From Paraplanobispora takensis (GTDB lineage Bacteria > Actinomycetota > Actinomycetes > Streptosporangiales > Streptosporangiaceae), in assembly GCF_016863195.1 (NCBI RefSeq), contig NZ_BOOK01000016.1, forward strand, positions 62,001 to 126,000: a DNA stretch of 64,000 nt, in the 5' to 3' direction. A program made the translations under genes and the position numbers. Positions within the stretch are counted from its first letter, which is position 1. The number at the start of each line of letters is the position of its first letter. The notes beneath the pieces are model-generated. The model did no database searches and was not told where the DNA came from. It was given only the letters and a program-made list of their open reading frames with translations. Shown here in pieces: positions 8,348 to 18,270 of the stretch.

Positions 8348-11300
8348 TCACTCACCGAGCGCTGACAGCTGCTCCCCGATGACGGTCAGCGCCGGCCGGG
8401 GCCGGCCGCCGAGGGCGGGCGCGCCGTGGTGGGCGAGCCCGGCGCCGCGGGCGTGGGCGGCCCGGTAGGCGTCCTCGCCGATCCGGGCGCGGCACCACGC
8501 GGTGACCCGCTCCACCTCGGGGTCGCCGCCGGAGGCGCCGCGCAGCGCCGACCCCACGCCGAGCAGCAGGGCGGCGCGCTCGCCGTCCTCCTCCAGCATC
8601 GCGACCCCCGCCAGCCCCTCGGCGACGCGGGCCGCCAGCCAGCGGTCGCGTTCGTTGAACCCGGTGGCCAGGATGCGGCGGTGCAGGTCGAGGGCCTCGG
8701 CGGCGTCGCCCTCCGCCACGGCGATCCACGCCAGCGCCAGGTGGACGCGGACCCGCGTGTGCTCGGCGTCGAACCACCCCGCCGAGCACTCCGCCAGCGC
8801 CGCCTCGTACAGGCGCCGCGCCCGCGCCAGGTCGCCCCGGAAGCGGGCGAGGTCGCCGAACCCGAGCCGGGCGGCGGCCACCGCCTCCCACGCGCCCGCC
8901 CGGCGCCCGAGCTCGGCCGTGCGCTCGTAGTCGGCCCGCGCCCCCTCCAGGTCACCGTCACGTGCCCTGCCGTCGGCACGCCGGCGCAGCAACTCGGCCA
9001 CGTCGACGTCCGCGCCGATCTCCTCGACCAGGCGCAGGGCCTCGTCCGTCAGCGCGGCGGATCCGGCGCGGTCCCCCCGCCAGTCGGCGAGGTCGGCCAT
9101 TCCGGACAGCGTCTGCGCCAGGCCCCAGCGCTCACCGAGCGCCCGGAAGCCGGCGAGCGCGACGGCGAAGTCGCGCTCGGCCTCGGCGGGGTCGCCCTCG
9201 AACAACCGCAGGTAACCCGCGCCGAAGCGGATGATGGCCCGTGTCCAGGAATCGATGCTCTCGGACATCTCCCACCGGTCGCGCAGCTCCTTGGCGAGGT
9301 CCGCGTCGGGCGGGCCGGTGATCATCGCCCACATGACGCTGATGAACGGCTGCCGCGGGACGGACTCCCGCTCCTCCATGATCTTCCGGGTGGTCCGCAG
9401 GTGCGCGTCCATCCCGGGGTGGGAGCCGCCGCCGGAGGCCACGAGCATCACGCACAGCGCGTACTCGTCGGCGAAGCCGGCGGGCGGGCCGGAGCCGATC
9501 CGCTCCAGGAGCTCGCGGGCCAGTGCGACCGCCTCACCGCGCAGGCCGCGCAGCCACCAGTAACAGGTCAGGGCCGCCAGCAGCCGCAGCGCCGCCCCGG
9601 TGTCGCCGGCCGCGCTCGCCCGGTGCAGCGCGGCGTGCAGGTCGTCGTGCTCGGCGTCCAGCCGGGCCAGCCAGCGCAGCTGGTCGGCCCCGCGCAGATG
9701 GGGGTCGGCGGTCTCGGCGAGGCCGAGGAAGCAGTCGAAGTGGGCCCGCCGCATCCGCTCTCCTTCGCCCGCCTCGGTCAGCCGCTCGGCGCAGAACGCG
9801 CGGATCGTCTCCAGCATGCGGTAGCGGTCGCCGGCCGCCTCGACCAGCGACTTGTCGACCAGGGAGGCCAGGACGCCGTCGGTGTCGTCCACGCCGCAGA
9901 CCCGTTCGGCCGCCTCCAGGGTGGCTCCGGCGGTGAAGACGGTCAGCCGCCTGGCCAGGACGCGCTCGTCCTCCTCCAGCAGGTCCCAGCTCCACTCCAC
10001 CACCGCGCGCAGCGTGCGGTGCCGGGGCTGGGCGGTACGGCTGCCGCGAGACAGCAGCCGGAAGCGGTCGTCCAGCCGGGAGACGATCTCCGCCGCGCTG
10101 AGCGAGCGCAGCCGGGCCGCGGCCAGCTCGATCGCCAGGGGCAGGCCGTCCAGCGCCCGGCAGATCCGCACCACGGCCTCGGCGGTGGTCTCGTCCAGTG
10201 TGAAGTCCGGCCGTACGGCGCGGGCCCGGTCGGCGAACAGCCGCACCGCGGGCGCCCGGTCGGCGGGGACGCCGGGGGAGGGCAGCGCCAGGGGCGGCAC
10301 GGGGTGCAGGACCTCCCCGGTGATGCCGAGCGCCTCGCGGCTGGTGGCCAGCACCCGCAGCCCCGGGCAGGAGGACAGCAGCCGGTCGGCGAGGCGCGCC
10401 ACCGCCTCGACGACGTGCTCGCAGTTGTCCAGGACGAGCAGGAGCTCCCGGCCGGCGAGCGCCGCGACCAGCCTGCCCGCGGGATCGGGGACGGCCGCGT
10501 GCCCGCCCCGCCCCGTCAGCACGGCGGTCTCGCGCAGCCCGAGGGCGCCGAGCACCGCCTGCGCGATCTCCGGCCCCCCGCCCAGCGGCGCCAGCTCCAC
10601 GAAGCACACCTCGCCGGGGTGGCGCTCCGCGGCCTCGGCGGCCAGGCGGGTCTTGCCGGTTCCGCCGGGCCCGGTCAGGGTGACCAGGCGGGCCTCGGCC
10701 AGCAGGGCGGCGATCCGCGCCAGCTCGCCGTCGCGGCCGATCAGCGGGGTGAGCTGGGCGGGCAGGCCGTGCCTGACGGCCGCAGAGGGGGCCGCGGAGG
10801 AGACCGCCGCGGGCGCCGGGACCTCCAGGGACGGGTCGGCCCGCAGGATCGCCAGGTGGAGCGCGGCCAGCTCGGCCGACGGGTCGGTGCCCAGCTCCCC
10901 GGCCAGCCGCCGCCGGCACTCCTCGAAGACGGCCAGCGCGTCGGCCTGCCTGCCGGAGCCGTACAGCGCCCGCATGAGCAGCCCCACCGGCCGCTCTCGC
11001 AGGGGATGGGCCCGCAGCAGCTCCTGCAGGCCCGGCACGAGGTCGCGGTGCAGGCCGAGCGCCAGCCCCGCCTCCGCGCGGTCCTCGGCGGCGGTGACGC
11101 GCAGCTCCTCCAGCCGTACGGCCTGCGCCGCGGCGAAGGGCGCCTCGCCCACGTCGGCCAGGGCCGGGCCGCGCCAGAGCCCGAGCGCCTCGTCCAGGAC
11201 TGCGGCGGCCCGCCGGTGCCCGCCCGCGGCCAGGGCCGCGCGGCCCTCGGCGGCCAGGCGCTCGAAGCGGTGGACGTCGACGTCGCCGGGGTCGACGTCG

Positions 11301-11575
11301 ATCAGATAGCCCGCGGGATGGCGGGTGAGGAGACCTCCATCGCCCGCGTCGCCGAGGAGGGCGCGCAGCCGGGAGACCTGCGCCTGGAGCGCGTTGGCGG
11401 GGTCGCCGGGCGGGGCGGCGCCGTACAGGCCGTCGATCAGCCGTTCGGCGGTGACCGGCCGGCCCGCCTCCAGCAGCAGCAGGACCAGCAGGGCGCGCAG
11501 CCGCGGCCCGCCGACGGCGACCGGCCGCCCGTCGCCGAGCCGGGCCTCGGTGGACCCCAGGACGCCGAACCGCAT
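8348..11575 (-). CDS. BTAD/SARP-type regulator with NB-ARC-like ATPase domain
   Basis: 1075 residues. Residues 1-95 form an OmpR-type winged helix (FGVLGSTEARLGDGRPVAVG start), 97-243 the bacterial transcriptional activator domain, and about 275-600 a signal-transducing P-loop ATPase with Walker A T301-T309 (K308) and a LLLVLDNCEHV Walker B. The rest is a TPR-like helical region. This is the architecture of large AfsR-like activators that often control secondary metabolism or efflux. The stop overlaps the alternative GTG of the MFS gene, so the two are probably cotranscribed. A terminator hairpin separates it from the peptide transporter operon upstream. Effector and target promoters are unknown. 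Confidence 0.88.
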   Translation of the reverse strand: MRFGVLGSTEARLGDGRPVAVGGPRLRALLVLLLLEAGRPVTAERLIDGLYGAAPPGDPANALQAQVSRLRALLGDAGDGGLLTRHPAGYLIDVDPGDVDVHRFERLAAEGRAALAAGGHRRAAAVLDEALGLWRGPALADVGEAPFAAAQAVRLEELRVTAAEDRAEAGLALGLHRDLVPGLQELLRAHPLRERPVGLLMRALYGSGRQADALAVFEECRRRLAGELGTDPSAELAALHLAILRADPSLEVPAPAAVSSAAPSAAVRHGLPAQLTPLIGRDGELARIAALLAEARLVTLTGPGGTGKTRLAAEAAERHPGEVCFVELAPLGGGPEIAQAVLGALGLRETAVLTGRGGHAAVPDPAGRLVAALAGRELLLVLDNCEHVVEAVARLADRLLSSCPGLRVLATSREALGITGEVLHPVPPLALPSPGVPADRAPAVRLFADRARAVRPDFTLDETTAEAVVRICRALDGLPLAIELAAARLRSLSAAEIVSRLDDRFRLLSRGSRTAQPRHRTLRAVVEWSWDLLEEDERVLARRLTVFTAGATLEAAERVCGVDDTDGVLASLVDKSLVEAAGDRYRMLETIRAFCAERLTEAGEGERMRRAHFDCFLGLAETADPHLRGADQLRWLARLDAEHDDLHAALHRASAAGDTGAALRLLAALTCYWWLRGLRGEAVALARELLERIGSGPPAGFADEYALCVMLVASGGGSHPGMDAHLRTTRKIMEERESVPRQPFISVMWAMITGPPDADLAKELRDRWEMSESIDSWTRAIIRFGAGYLRLFEGDPAEAERDFAVALAGFRALGERWGLAQTLSGMADLADWRGDRAGSAALTDEALRLVEEIGADVDVAELLRRRADGRARDGDLEGARADYERTAELGRRAGAWEAVAAARLGFGDLARFRGDLARARRLYEAALAECSAGWFDAEHTRVRVHLALAWIAVAEGDAAEALDLHRRILATGFNERDRWLAARVAEGLAGVAMLEEDGERAALLLGVGSALRGASGGDPEVERVTAWCRARIGEDAYRAAHARGAGLAHHGAPALGGRPRPALTVIGEQLSALGE

Positions 11576-11630
11576 GGGTGGATTGTCTCTCAGATGCCGG
11601 GCGCCGCGGACCGGCGCCGGGCGGGAGCGG

Positions 11631-11662
11631 GGCGGGCCGTACGAGACCCCGTACGGCCCGCC
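11631..11662 (-). terminator. Terminator of the peptide ABC transporter operon
   Basis: Perfect inverted repeat: GGCGGGCCGTACG at 11631-11643, a six-base loop and its complement at 11650-11662. It starts six bases past the stop of the oligopeptide ATPase gene on the minus strand and ends 56 bases before the regulator start, so it isolates the two units. Confidence 0.85.
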
Positions 11663-11667
11663 GGCGC

Positions 11668-12702
11668 TCAGCGGGAGGTGACCTCGGCGAAGTGGCAGGC
11701 CACGGGGTGGCCGTTGCCGCGGTCGACGAGGGCGGGCTCCTCGACGGCGCAGATCTCCTGGGCCTTCCAGCAGCGGGTGCGGAAGCGGCAGCCGCTGGGC
11801 GGGTTCAGGGGGCTGGGCACGTCGCCGGTCAGGATGACGCGCTCGCGGGCGCGCTCCTCCTTCGGGTTGGCCATGGGAGCGGCCGACAGCAGCGCCTGCG
11901 TGTACGGGTGGGCGGGGCGGTCGTAGAGATCGTCGCGGGGGCCGGTCTCGACGATCTTGCCGAGGTACATCACCGCCACCCGGTCGGAGATGTGGCGGAC
12001 CACCGACAGGTCGTGGGCGATGAAGATGTAGGCCAGCCCCAGCCGGTCCTGCAGATCCTCCAGCAGGTTCACCACGCCGGCCTGGACCGACACGTCCAGC
12101 GCCGAGACCGGCTCGTCCAGGATCAGCAGCCTGGGCTCCAGCGCCAGTGCGCGGGCGATGCCGACGCGCTGGCGCTGGCCGCCGGAGAACTCGTGCGGGT
12201 AGCGGTTGCCGTGCTCGGGGCTGAGCCCGACCAGGCGCAGCAGCTCGGCCACCCGGTCGGGACCGCCGTCCTTCCACAGGTCGTGGACCTTCAGCGGCTC
12301 GGCGACGATGTCGTTGACCGGCAGCTTCGGGTTGAGCGAGGCGTAGGGGTCCTGGAAGACGATCTGCATGTCACGCCGGACCGGCCGCAGCTCCTTGGCC
12401 GACTTGCCGATCAGCTCCCGGCCCTGGAAGCGCACCGAGCCCGAGGTGGGCTTGTGCAGCTGCAGGATGGCCCGGCCCGTGGTGGACTTGCCGCAGCCGG
12501 ACTCGCCCACCACGCCCAGGGTCTCGCCGCCGTCCACGTGGAGGGAGACGCCGCTGACGGCCTGCACGTGGGCCACCACCCGGCGCAGGAAACCGCTGCC
12601 CCGGACCGGGAAGTTCATCACCAGGTCCTTGACCTCGAGCAGGTGGTCGCCGGTGTCCGGCTCGCGCTGGGGCGCGGGCGTCTCCTGGGTCTGCACGCTC
12701 AT
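11668..12702 (-). CDS. Oligopeptide/dipeptide ABC transporter ATPase (DppF/OppF-like)
   Basis: 344 residues. Walker [10 protein letters not shown] at 66-74, signature SGGQRQR from 173, Walker B LLILDEP at 192-198 and an H-loop (IAHDLSVV). The C-terminal extension with the cysteine cluster [15 protein letters not shown] is the oligopeptide-transport C-terminal domain typical of DppD/DppF pairs. It is the last gene of a five-gene import operon and its start overlaps the end of the DppD-like gene. It should form the cytoplasmic ATPase heterodimer with that protein. Confidence 0.92.
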   Translation of the reverse strand: MSVQTQETPAPQREPDTGDHLLEVKDLVMNFPVRGSGFLRRVVAHVQAVSGVSLHVDGGETLGVVGESGCGKSTTGRAILQLHKPTSGSVRFQGRELIGKSAKELRPVRRDMQIVFQDPYASLNPKLPVNDIVAEPLKVHDLWKDGGPDRVAELLRLVGLSPEHGNRYPHEFSGGQRQRVGIARALALEPRLLILDEPVSALDVSVQAGVVNLLEDLQDRLGLAYIFIAHDLSVVRHISDRVAVMYLGKIVETGPRDDLYDRPAHPYTQALLSAAPMANPKEERARERVILTGDVPSPLNPPSGCRFRTRCWKAQEICAVEEPALVDRGNGHPVACHFAEVTSR

Positions 12703-13874
12703 GCCACGGTCTCGCTCTCGGTACGGAAGAACACGGTCGGGTCCTCGACCGCTGCCAGCTTGTCCCAGTGGTGACAGGCCGCGTAGTGCCCGCCGCTGTC
12801 GGTCTCGGCCAGCGGGGGCTCCTGCTCACGGCAGACGTCCGTGGCCAGCGGGCAGCGCGGCGAGAACGGACAGCCGGTCGGCAGGTTGATCAACGACGGG
12901 GGGGTGCCCTTGATCGGGCGCAGCCGGGACGAGCCGCCGCCCTCCAGCGAGGGGATCGAGCCGAGCAGACCCGCGGTGTACGGCATGCGGGGCTCCTCGA
13001 ACACCGGGTCGGTGTCGCCGAGCTCGACGGGACGCCCGGCGTACATGACCAGCACCCGGTGGGCCATGCCCGCGATCACGCCCAGGTCGTGCGTGATGAG
13101 CACGATGGCGGCGTTGACCGCGTCCTTGACCTCCAGGAGCTTCTCCAGGATCTGCGCCTGGACGGTCACGTCGAGGGCCGTGGTGGGCTCGTCGGCGATG
13201 ATGACGTCCGGGTTGTTGATGACCGCCATGGCGATCATCGCGCGCTGGCGCATGCCGCCGGAGAACTCGTGCGGGTAGCTGCGCAGCCGCGCCTCGGCCT
13301 GGGGGATGCCGACGAGGTCGAGCATCTCCTTGGCCCGGGCCAGCGCCGTCTTGCGCGGCATCAGCTCGTGCGCGAGCACCGCCTCGGCGAGCTGGTCGCC
13401 GATCGAGTGCACCGGGTTCAGGGCCGTCATCGGGTCCTGGAAGATCATCGCGATCTTGCGGCCGCGCAGGCCCCGCTGCTTGCGGGCCGACATCTTCAGC
13501 ATGTCGTCGCCGCGGAAGAGGATCCGGCCCTTGACCCGGGCGTTCTTGGGCAGCAGCCCCATGACCGCCAGGGACGAGACCGACTTGCCCGAGCCGGACT
13601 CGCCGACGATGCCCAGCACCTCACGCTCGCGCAGGCCGTAGGAGACGCCCCGCACCGCGTGCACCACGCCGTCCTCGGTGGGGAACTCCACGGTGAGGTT
13701 CTCCACCCGGAGGATCTCCTCCTGCGAGGGCGGGCGGGCGTCCTGCAGGGTGCGGCCGACGTGCACCTCCTCGGCGGAGTCGAGCAGGTGGGCGGCGTCT
13801 TCGTAGGCGTGCGGATCGATCGTCTGCGGGTCGAGCGCCTGCGGGTCGAGCGGCACGTTCGGAGGAGTCGTCAT
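12699..13874 (-). CDS. Oligopeptide/dipeptide ABC transporter ATPase (DppD/OppD-like)
   Basis: 391 residues from the ATG at 13874, which overlaps the permease stop (TAATGA). The open frame extends further upstream, but that part lies inside the permease gene. An unusual Pro/Asp-rich N-terminal tail of about 50 residues (repeated LDPQ/IDPH) precedes the ATPase domain. Walker A GESGSGKS starts at 91, the SGGMRQR signature and an ADEPTTALD Walker B follow, then the cysteine-containing C-terminal domain (GCPFSPRC). Partner of the DppF-like subunit; imports peptides or related solutes. Confidence 0.92.
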   Translation of the reverse strand: MTTPPNVPLDPQALDPQTIDPHAYEDAAHLLDSAEEVHVGRTLQDARPPSQEEILRVENLTVEFPTEDGVVHAVRGVSYGLREREVLGIVGESGSGKSVSSLAVMGLLPKNARVKGRILFRGDDMLKMSARKQRGLRGRKIAMIFQDPMTALNPVHSIGDQLAEAVLAHELMPRKTALARAKEMLDLVGIPQAEARLRSYPHEFSGGMRQRAMIAMAVINNPDVIIADEPTTALDVTVQAQILEKLLEVKDAVNAAIVLITHDLGVIAGMAHRVLVMYAGRPVELGDTDPVFEEPRMPYTAGLLGSIPSLEGGGSSRLRPIKGTPPSLINLPTGCPFSPRCPLATDVCREQEPPLAETDSGGHYAACHHWDKLAAVEDPTVFFRTESETVA

Positions 13875-14854
13875 TAGGCACGCACCCGGGTCTGTCGGGG
13901 ATCGAAGGCGTCGCGGAGACCGTCGCCGATGAAGTTGATGGACAGCGCGATGGCGATGATGAAGATACCCGGCCACCAGAACAGCCACGGCCGGGTCACC
14001 ATCGCGGTGCGGTACTCGTTGATCAACTGTCCGAGCGAGGTGTCCGGCGCCTGGACGCCGAGACCGAGGAAGGACAGGGCCGACTCCAGCAGCACCGCGT
14101 TGGCCACCGTCAGGGTGGCGGAGACGATGATGACGCCGACGGTGTTCGGCAGGATGTGGCGGAAGATGATCCGCCGCGCGGAGGTGCCGAGCGCGCGGGC
14201 CGCCTCCACGAACTCCTTCTCCCGCAGCGACAGGAACTCGCCGCGGAGCAGGCGGGCCATGCTCGGCCAGATCACCAGACCGATGAAGACGCCGAGCACC
14301 ACGACGCCGCTGGCGCCGAAGCGGCGGCCGACGACGGCGGCGATCACCAGCACCGGGATGGTGATCATCACGTCGGTGAAGCGCATCAGCACGGCCTCGG
14401 TCTTGCCCCGGTAGTAACCGGAGACGGCGCCGACGAGGGTGCCCACGGTGGTGGCCACGATCGCGACCAGGAAGGCGACGATGATCGACTGCTGGGTGCC
14501 GCGCATGGTCTTGGCGAAGTAGTCGACGCCGATGTCGTCCTGGCCGAACGGGTGCTCGCCGAGGTGGATGCCCGACCCGCCGAGGAACTCGGGGACCACG
14601 CTGAGCGTGGGCTTGCCCTGGTTCACCAGGGCGCCGGTGGTCAGATAGCTCTTGTCCCACCAGCCGGGGACCCCCATGAAGCCGATGGAGCTGAACGACA
14701 GCACGACGACGAACCCGAACAGGATCATGCCGGCCAGCGCGGCCCGGTGCCGGAAGAAGCGGCGGCGGATCATCTGCCCCTGGGTGCGGGCGACGATCGT
14801 CATCCCCTGGGCCGCGCCGGTGTCGGGCCCGGATGCCTGCGCACTGAGTGTCAT
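13874..14854 (-). CDS. Peptide ABC transporter permease (DppC-like)
   Basis: 326 residues with an N-terminal cytoplasmic tail, about six membrane helices and the ATPase-contacting EAA motif (EAARALGTSARRIIFRHILPN). The periplasmic loop after helix 1 is rather long (about residues 55-115) and carries HPFGQDDIGVDYFAKTM, the usual DppC segment. It is coupled to the following ATPase gene by a one-base overlap and lies 19 bases after the DppB-like gene. It forms the translocation pore with that larger permease. Confidence 0.92.
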   Translation of the reverse strand: MTLSAQASGPDTGAAQGMTIVARTQGQMIRRRFFRHRAALAGMILFGFVVVLSFSSIGFMGVPGWWDKSYLTTGALVNQGKPTLSVVPEFLGGSGIHLGEHPFGQDDIGVDYFAKTMRGTQQSIIVAFLVAIVATTVGTLVGAVSGYYRGKTEAVLMRFTDVMITIPVLVIAAVVGRRFGASGVVVLGVFIGLVIWPSMARLLRGEFLSLREKEFVEAARALGTSARRIIFRHILPNTVGVIIVSATLTVANAVLLESALSFLGLGVQAPDTSLGQLINEYRTAMVTRPWLFWWPGIFIIAIALSINFIGDGLRDAFDPRQTRVRA

Positions 14855-14873
14855 AGGTGGTTCTCCGATGCTT

Positions 14874-16382
14874 TCACGACAGCCGGATGCGCGGGTCGAG
14901 ATACGCGTAGAGGATGTCCGCGATCATGTTGAAGATGACGATCGCGGTCCCGGTGACCAGGAAGAACGCCATGACCGGCGCCGGGTCGACCTCCTCCAGC
15001 CCTTTGGTGAACATGAAGCCCATGCCGCGCCAGCCGAAGACGGTCTCGGTGACCACGGCGCCGCCGATCACGCCCGCGAAGTCGAAGGCCATCAGCGTGG
15101 TGATCGGGATGAGCCCGTTGCGGAAGGCGTGCTTGACCACGACCGTGCGCTCGGGCAGTCCCTTGGCCCGGCCGGTGCGGACGTAGTCCTGGTTCATGAC
15201 CTCCAGCATGCTCGCCCGGCTGTAGCGGGTGTAGGTCGCCAGAGAGATCAGGATGAGCGCCATGCTCGGCAGCAGCAGGTGGCCGGCCGAGTCGAGGTTC
15301 AGCTGCCAGAAGTCGCCGGTGTAGTTGGGGGTGCGGGCGCCGATCGTGGAGATGGGGCGGCCGCGCACGGAGGCGCTGTAGGAGGCGAACGCCTGCAGCA
15401 TCCGGTCGAGGAAGACCATCCCGCCGGTGAACAGGCCGGTCAGCACCGTGGCGATGATCGCCTGCCGGCGCTGGAGGCCGCCCAGGCCGTAGCCGAGACC
15501 GACGCAGACCGCGACGGTCAGCAGGACCAGGCCGCCGATCTCCAGCCAGGTGGGGTCGATCAGCAGGGGGTTCAGCAGCTCCGAGCACATGGCGCCGATC
15601 ACGGCGGCGGCCAGGGCCGCGTACAGCGGGCCGCGGTACTGCAGGCCCGCGGACAGGGCCGTGAAGCCGACCGCGGAGGCCAGGCCGAAGGCGAGGATGA
15701 GGGGCAGGCCCAGGCCGGGGTCGGCGAACCAGCGGGTCGACGACAGGACGGTGAACAGCGCGCCGCTGATCACGAAGCCGACGGCGAAGGCCATCAGGCG
15801 CCGCTTGCGGTCACCCGTGGTGAGCGCGCCGAAGATCAGGCCGCCGAGCAGTGCGAGCAGGCCGATGACCGGGAACGGGATGACCGGATTCTTCAGCCAG
15901 TTGTTGAACTCGATGGCCATGTACTGCTTGAGCATGACCGCCACCCAGAAGAGCGGCAGCGAGAAGCAGACGAAGGCCGCGAAGGTCACGGTGTAGTCGA
16001 ACCCGCTGTACTGGCGGAGCGCGGAGACGATGCCGATGATGACGCCGACGGTGATCGCCAGCACGGTGGCCGCGAGCACGAGCTGGAGCGTCGCCGACAG
16101 GGCGTCGCCGAGGATGGTCGCGATGTCCTGGCCGTCCCGGTTCACCCCGAGGTCGCCGCGGACGGTCCTGCCCAGCCAGTCGAGATAGCGCACCGGGATG
16201 GGGAGGTCGAGTTGCATCCGTTCGCTGCGGTCAGCGATCTTCTGCGCTTTCTGAGGGCTGTTGTCCTGGCGGAGGTCCTCCAGCGGGTCACCCGAGAGCG
16301 CCGTGAGGACGTAGATGATGAAGGTCGCCGCCAGGAGGACGAAGAACGAGATGACCAGTCTCCGCGCGATGAAGACGATCAC
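14874..16382 (-). CDS. Peptide ABC transporter permease (DppB-like) with large internal membrane insertion
   Basis: 502 residues, whereas DppB/OppB permeases are usually 305-340. Residues 1-165 match the usual N-terminal half (first helix, LDLPIPVRYLDWLGRTVRGDLG, then two or three helices). The usual C-terminal half resumes near residue 355 (GHLLLPSMALILISLATYTRYSR, with the EAA-type RAKGLPERTVVVKHAFRN). Between them lies an insert of about 190 residues with five or so additional hydrophobic segments. The frame is uninterrupted and base composition does not change, so it looks like a real fusion or insertion, not an error. It lies directly after the binding-protein gene. Confidence 0.88.
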   Translation of the reverse strand: MIVFIARRLVISFFVLLAATFIIYVLTALSGDPLEDLRQDNSPQKAQKIADRSERMQLDLPIPVRYLDWLGRTVRGDLGVNRDGQDIATILGDALSATLQLVLAATVLAITVGVIIGIVSALRQYSGFDYTVTFAAFVCFSLPLFWVAVMLKQYMAIEFNNWLKNPVIPFPVIGLLALLGGLIFGALTTGDRKRRLMAFAVGFVISGALFTVLSSTRWFADPGLGLPLILAFGLASAVGFTALSAGLQYRGPLYAALAAAVIGAMCSELLNPLLIDPTWLEIGGLVLLTVAVCVGLGYGLGGLQRRQAIIATVLTGLFTGGMVFLDRMLQAFASYSASVRGRPISTIGARTPNYTGDFWQLNLDSAGHLLLPSMALILISLATYTRYSRASMLEVMNQDYVRTGRAKGLPERTVVVKHAFRNGLIPITTLMAFDFAGVIGGAVVTETVFGWRGMGFMFTKGLEEVDPAPVMAFFLVTGTAIVIFNMIADILYAYLDPRIRLS

Positions 16383-16485
16383 TTCGCCACCTCCCGTTCG
16401 TGGAAGAGGGACTGCGTGGATCAGGGCCGGGACCGAGAGGGCTTGTGGCCTTCCCGGTCTCGACCCTGTGGTGGATGATGCTCCG

Positions 16486-16512
16486 TCAACCGCCTGGACG
16501 GCTAGCGGTTGA
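16486..16512 (-). terminator. Intra-operon hairpin after the binding-protein gene
   Basis: Inverted repeat TCAACCGC (16486-16493) and GCGGTTGA (16505-16512) with an 11-base loop, ten bases beyond the binding-protein stop and about 100 bases before the permease start. It may act as an attenuator or 3' mRNA stabiliser, letting the binding protein be made in excess over the permeases. Confidence 0.5.
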
Positions 16513-16521
16513 GCGGATGGA

Positions 16522-18270
16522 CTAGCTCATGCTCCACTTGTCCATGTTCCAGGCGATACCGGCCTGGGTCGGGTTCGGAACCACGCCGTTGATGCCCTCC
16601 GACCACGCGGTCAGGTTCGGGTTCTCGTAGAGCGGGATGGTGGCCAGGTCCTGCCACATGATCTTCTCGGCCTCGGCGAGCAGCGGCGTCTGGGCGGCCT
16701 TGTCGGTCGTGGCGTTGACCTTCTTCAGCAGCTCGTCCACCTTCTTGTTGGAGTAGCAGCCGTTGTTGTTGCCCTTGTTCTCGCTGTCGCACTTCTTGGC
16801 GGTGGTGTAGGTCGAGGTGGTGCCGCTGACCAGGTCGGAGCCGATCCAGCCGAACAGGGCGACGTCGTAGGTGTTGTTGGCGAGGCCGTTGCCGAAGAAG
16901 TCGTCGGCGCCGTTGTCAACGATCTTGAAGCCGGCCTGGCCGCAGGAGTCGGCGATCAGCTGGACGACCGAGGTGCGGCGGGGGTTCGGCTTCTGGTAGC
17001 CGATCTTGACCTCGAGGTTGGTCTTGCCGGCCTTCTCCAGCAGGGCCTTGGCACCCGCGATGTCGACCTGGTCGTACTTCTTCTCCTCGCCGCCGATGCC
17101 GGCAACGATCTCGGGGTAGCTGGCCTGGGTGCTGGCGGTGATGCGGGCCTGCAGGATCTTCGCGTTCGGGTTGATCGGCTTGATCAGGTTGTCCACGATC
17201 AGCTGCCTGGGCACGCACTTGGCGAAGGCCTCACGCAGGTCGCGGTCCTTGAACGGGCTGGAGTCGAAGTTGAAGTCCAGGTGGTCGTAGAAGAACTGGT
17301 CACCGCTCTTGACCGTGACGCCCTCCAGGGCGTTCAGCTGGTTGAGCACGTCCGGACCCGGCTGCGGGTAGACGATGTTGACCTCGCCGTTCTGCAGCGC
17401 CTGGGCCTGCTGGTCCAGGGCGATGAAGCGCTCGACGATCGTCGGGGTGGCGGCCTTGTTGGCGCCCCAGTACTTGTCGTTGGCGGCGAAGGTCAGCGAC
17501 TGACCGGCGTCCCACTTGGAGAGCTTGTACGGGCCGGACGACGGGATCAGGTCCTCGCTGAGCAGCGTGCCCTTCATGACCCAGCCGTCGTTGTAGAACT
17601 TGATCGCCTCGGCGAGCTTCTTGGCGTCGCCGTCCTTGACGGCGGCGATGAGCTCGTCCTCCGAGATGTTGCCCTTCTTCTCCACCACGTGGGCGGGCAT
17701 GATCTGGCCCACGGAGTAGAGGGCGCCGTGCCAGTCGGCGAACGGCTCGGAGTAGGTGTGGGTGACCTCCTTGCCGCCCTTCTCGCAGTCGGGGGTGGAG
17801 GTGAGCTCCCAGCCGGTGGTGCCGGCGCTGGAGAAGCCCTTGATCTTGCCCGAGTTCGCGGCCCAGGCGAGCATCAGGTCGTCACAGTCGATCGGCGTGC
17901 CGTCCGACCACACCGCGTTCGGGTTGATCGTGTACTTGACGGTCAGCGGGTCGTCGGAGGTCTTCTCGTAGGTGCCGAAGTCCTTGTCCGGGGTGACCGC
18001 GCCGTCGCCGCCGAAGTACCAGAAGCCGCTGAGCACGCGCTGCAGCGGGCCGTTGTTGCGGGAGGCGTTCTCCGCGCCGGTGTTGCCGTTGTAGGAGCTG
18101 AACTCCTGGTCGAAGGCGTAGGTGATGGTCTGCGCCCCGGCAGGAGCCGATGCCGAGCCCGACGCGCTGGGGTTAGCCGCCTGGTTGTCGTTGCCCGCGC
18201 AAGCGGTCAGCAGGAGCGCACCTCCCGCGACTGCTGCTAGAAACTTGCCAGATGTCCGCGTGTGGAACAC
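16522..18270 (-). CDS. Extracellular solute-binding lipoprotein, family 5 (DppA-like)
   Basis: 582 residues starting at GTG, with AAGGAG seven bases upstream. The N terminus is a lipoprotein signal (lipobox LLTA-C24), followed by an Asn/Ser/Ala linker. The mature part has the family 5 layout: a YTINPNAVWSDGTPI segment, an alternating two-lobe fold and the LFGWIGSDL region near the C terminus. It should be anchored outside the membrane and deliver peptides or related solutes to the DppB/C permeases encoded just downstream. First gene of the operon, preceded by a long A/T-richer leader. Exact ligand not predictable. Confidence 0.92.
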   Translation of the reverse strand: MFHTRTSGKFLAAVAGGALLLTACAGNDNQAANPSASGSASAPAGAQTITYAFDQEFSSYNGNTGAENASRNNGPLQRVLSGFWYFGGDGAVTPDKDFGTYEKTSDDPLTVKYTINPNAVWSDGTPIDCDDLMLAWAANSGKIKGFSSAGTTGWELTSTPDCEKGGKEVTHTYSEPFADWHGALYSVGQIMPAHVVEKKGNISEDELIAAVKDGDAKKLAEAIKFYNDGWVMKGTLLSEDLIPSSGPYKLSKWDAGQSLTFAANDKYWGANKAATPTIVERFIALDQQAQALQNGEVNIVYPQPGPDVLNQLNALEGVTVKSGDQFFYDHLDFNFDSSPFKDRDLREAFAKCVPRQLIVDNLIKPINPNAKILQARITASTQASYPEIVAGIGGEEKKYDQVDIAGAKALLEKAGKTNLEVKIGYQKPNPRRTSVVQLIADSCGQAGFKIVDNGADDFFGNGLANNTYDVALFGWIGSDLVSGTTSTYTTAKKCDSENKGNNNGCYSNKKVDELLKKVNATTDKAAQTPLLAEAEKIMWQDLATIPLYENPNLTAWSEGINGVVPNPTQAGIAWNMDKWSMS

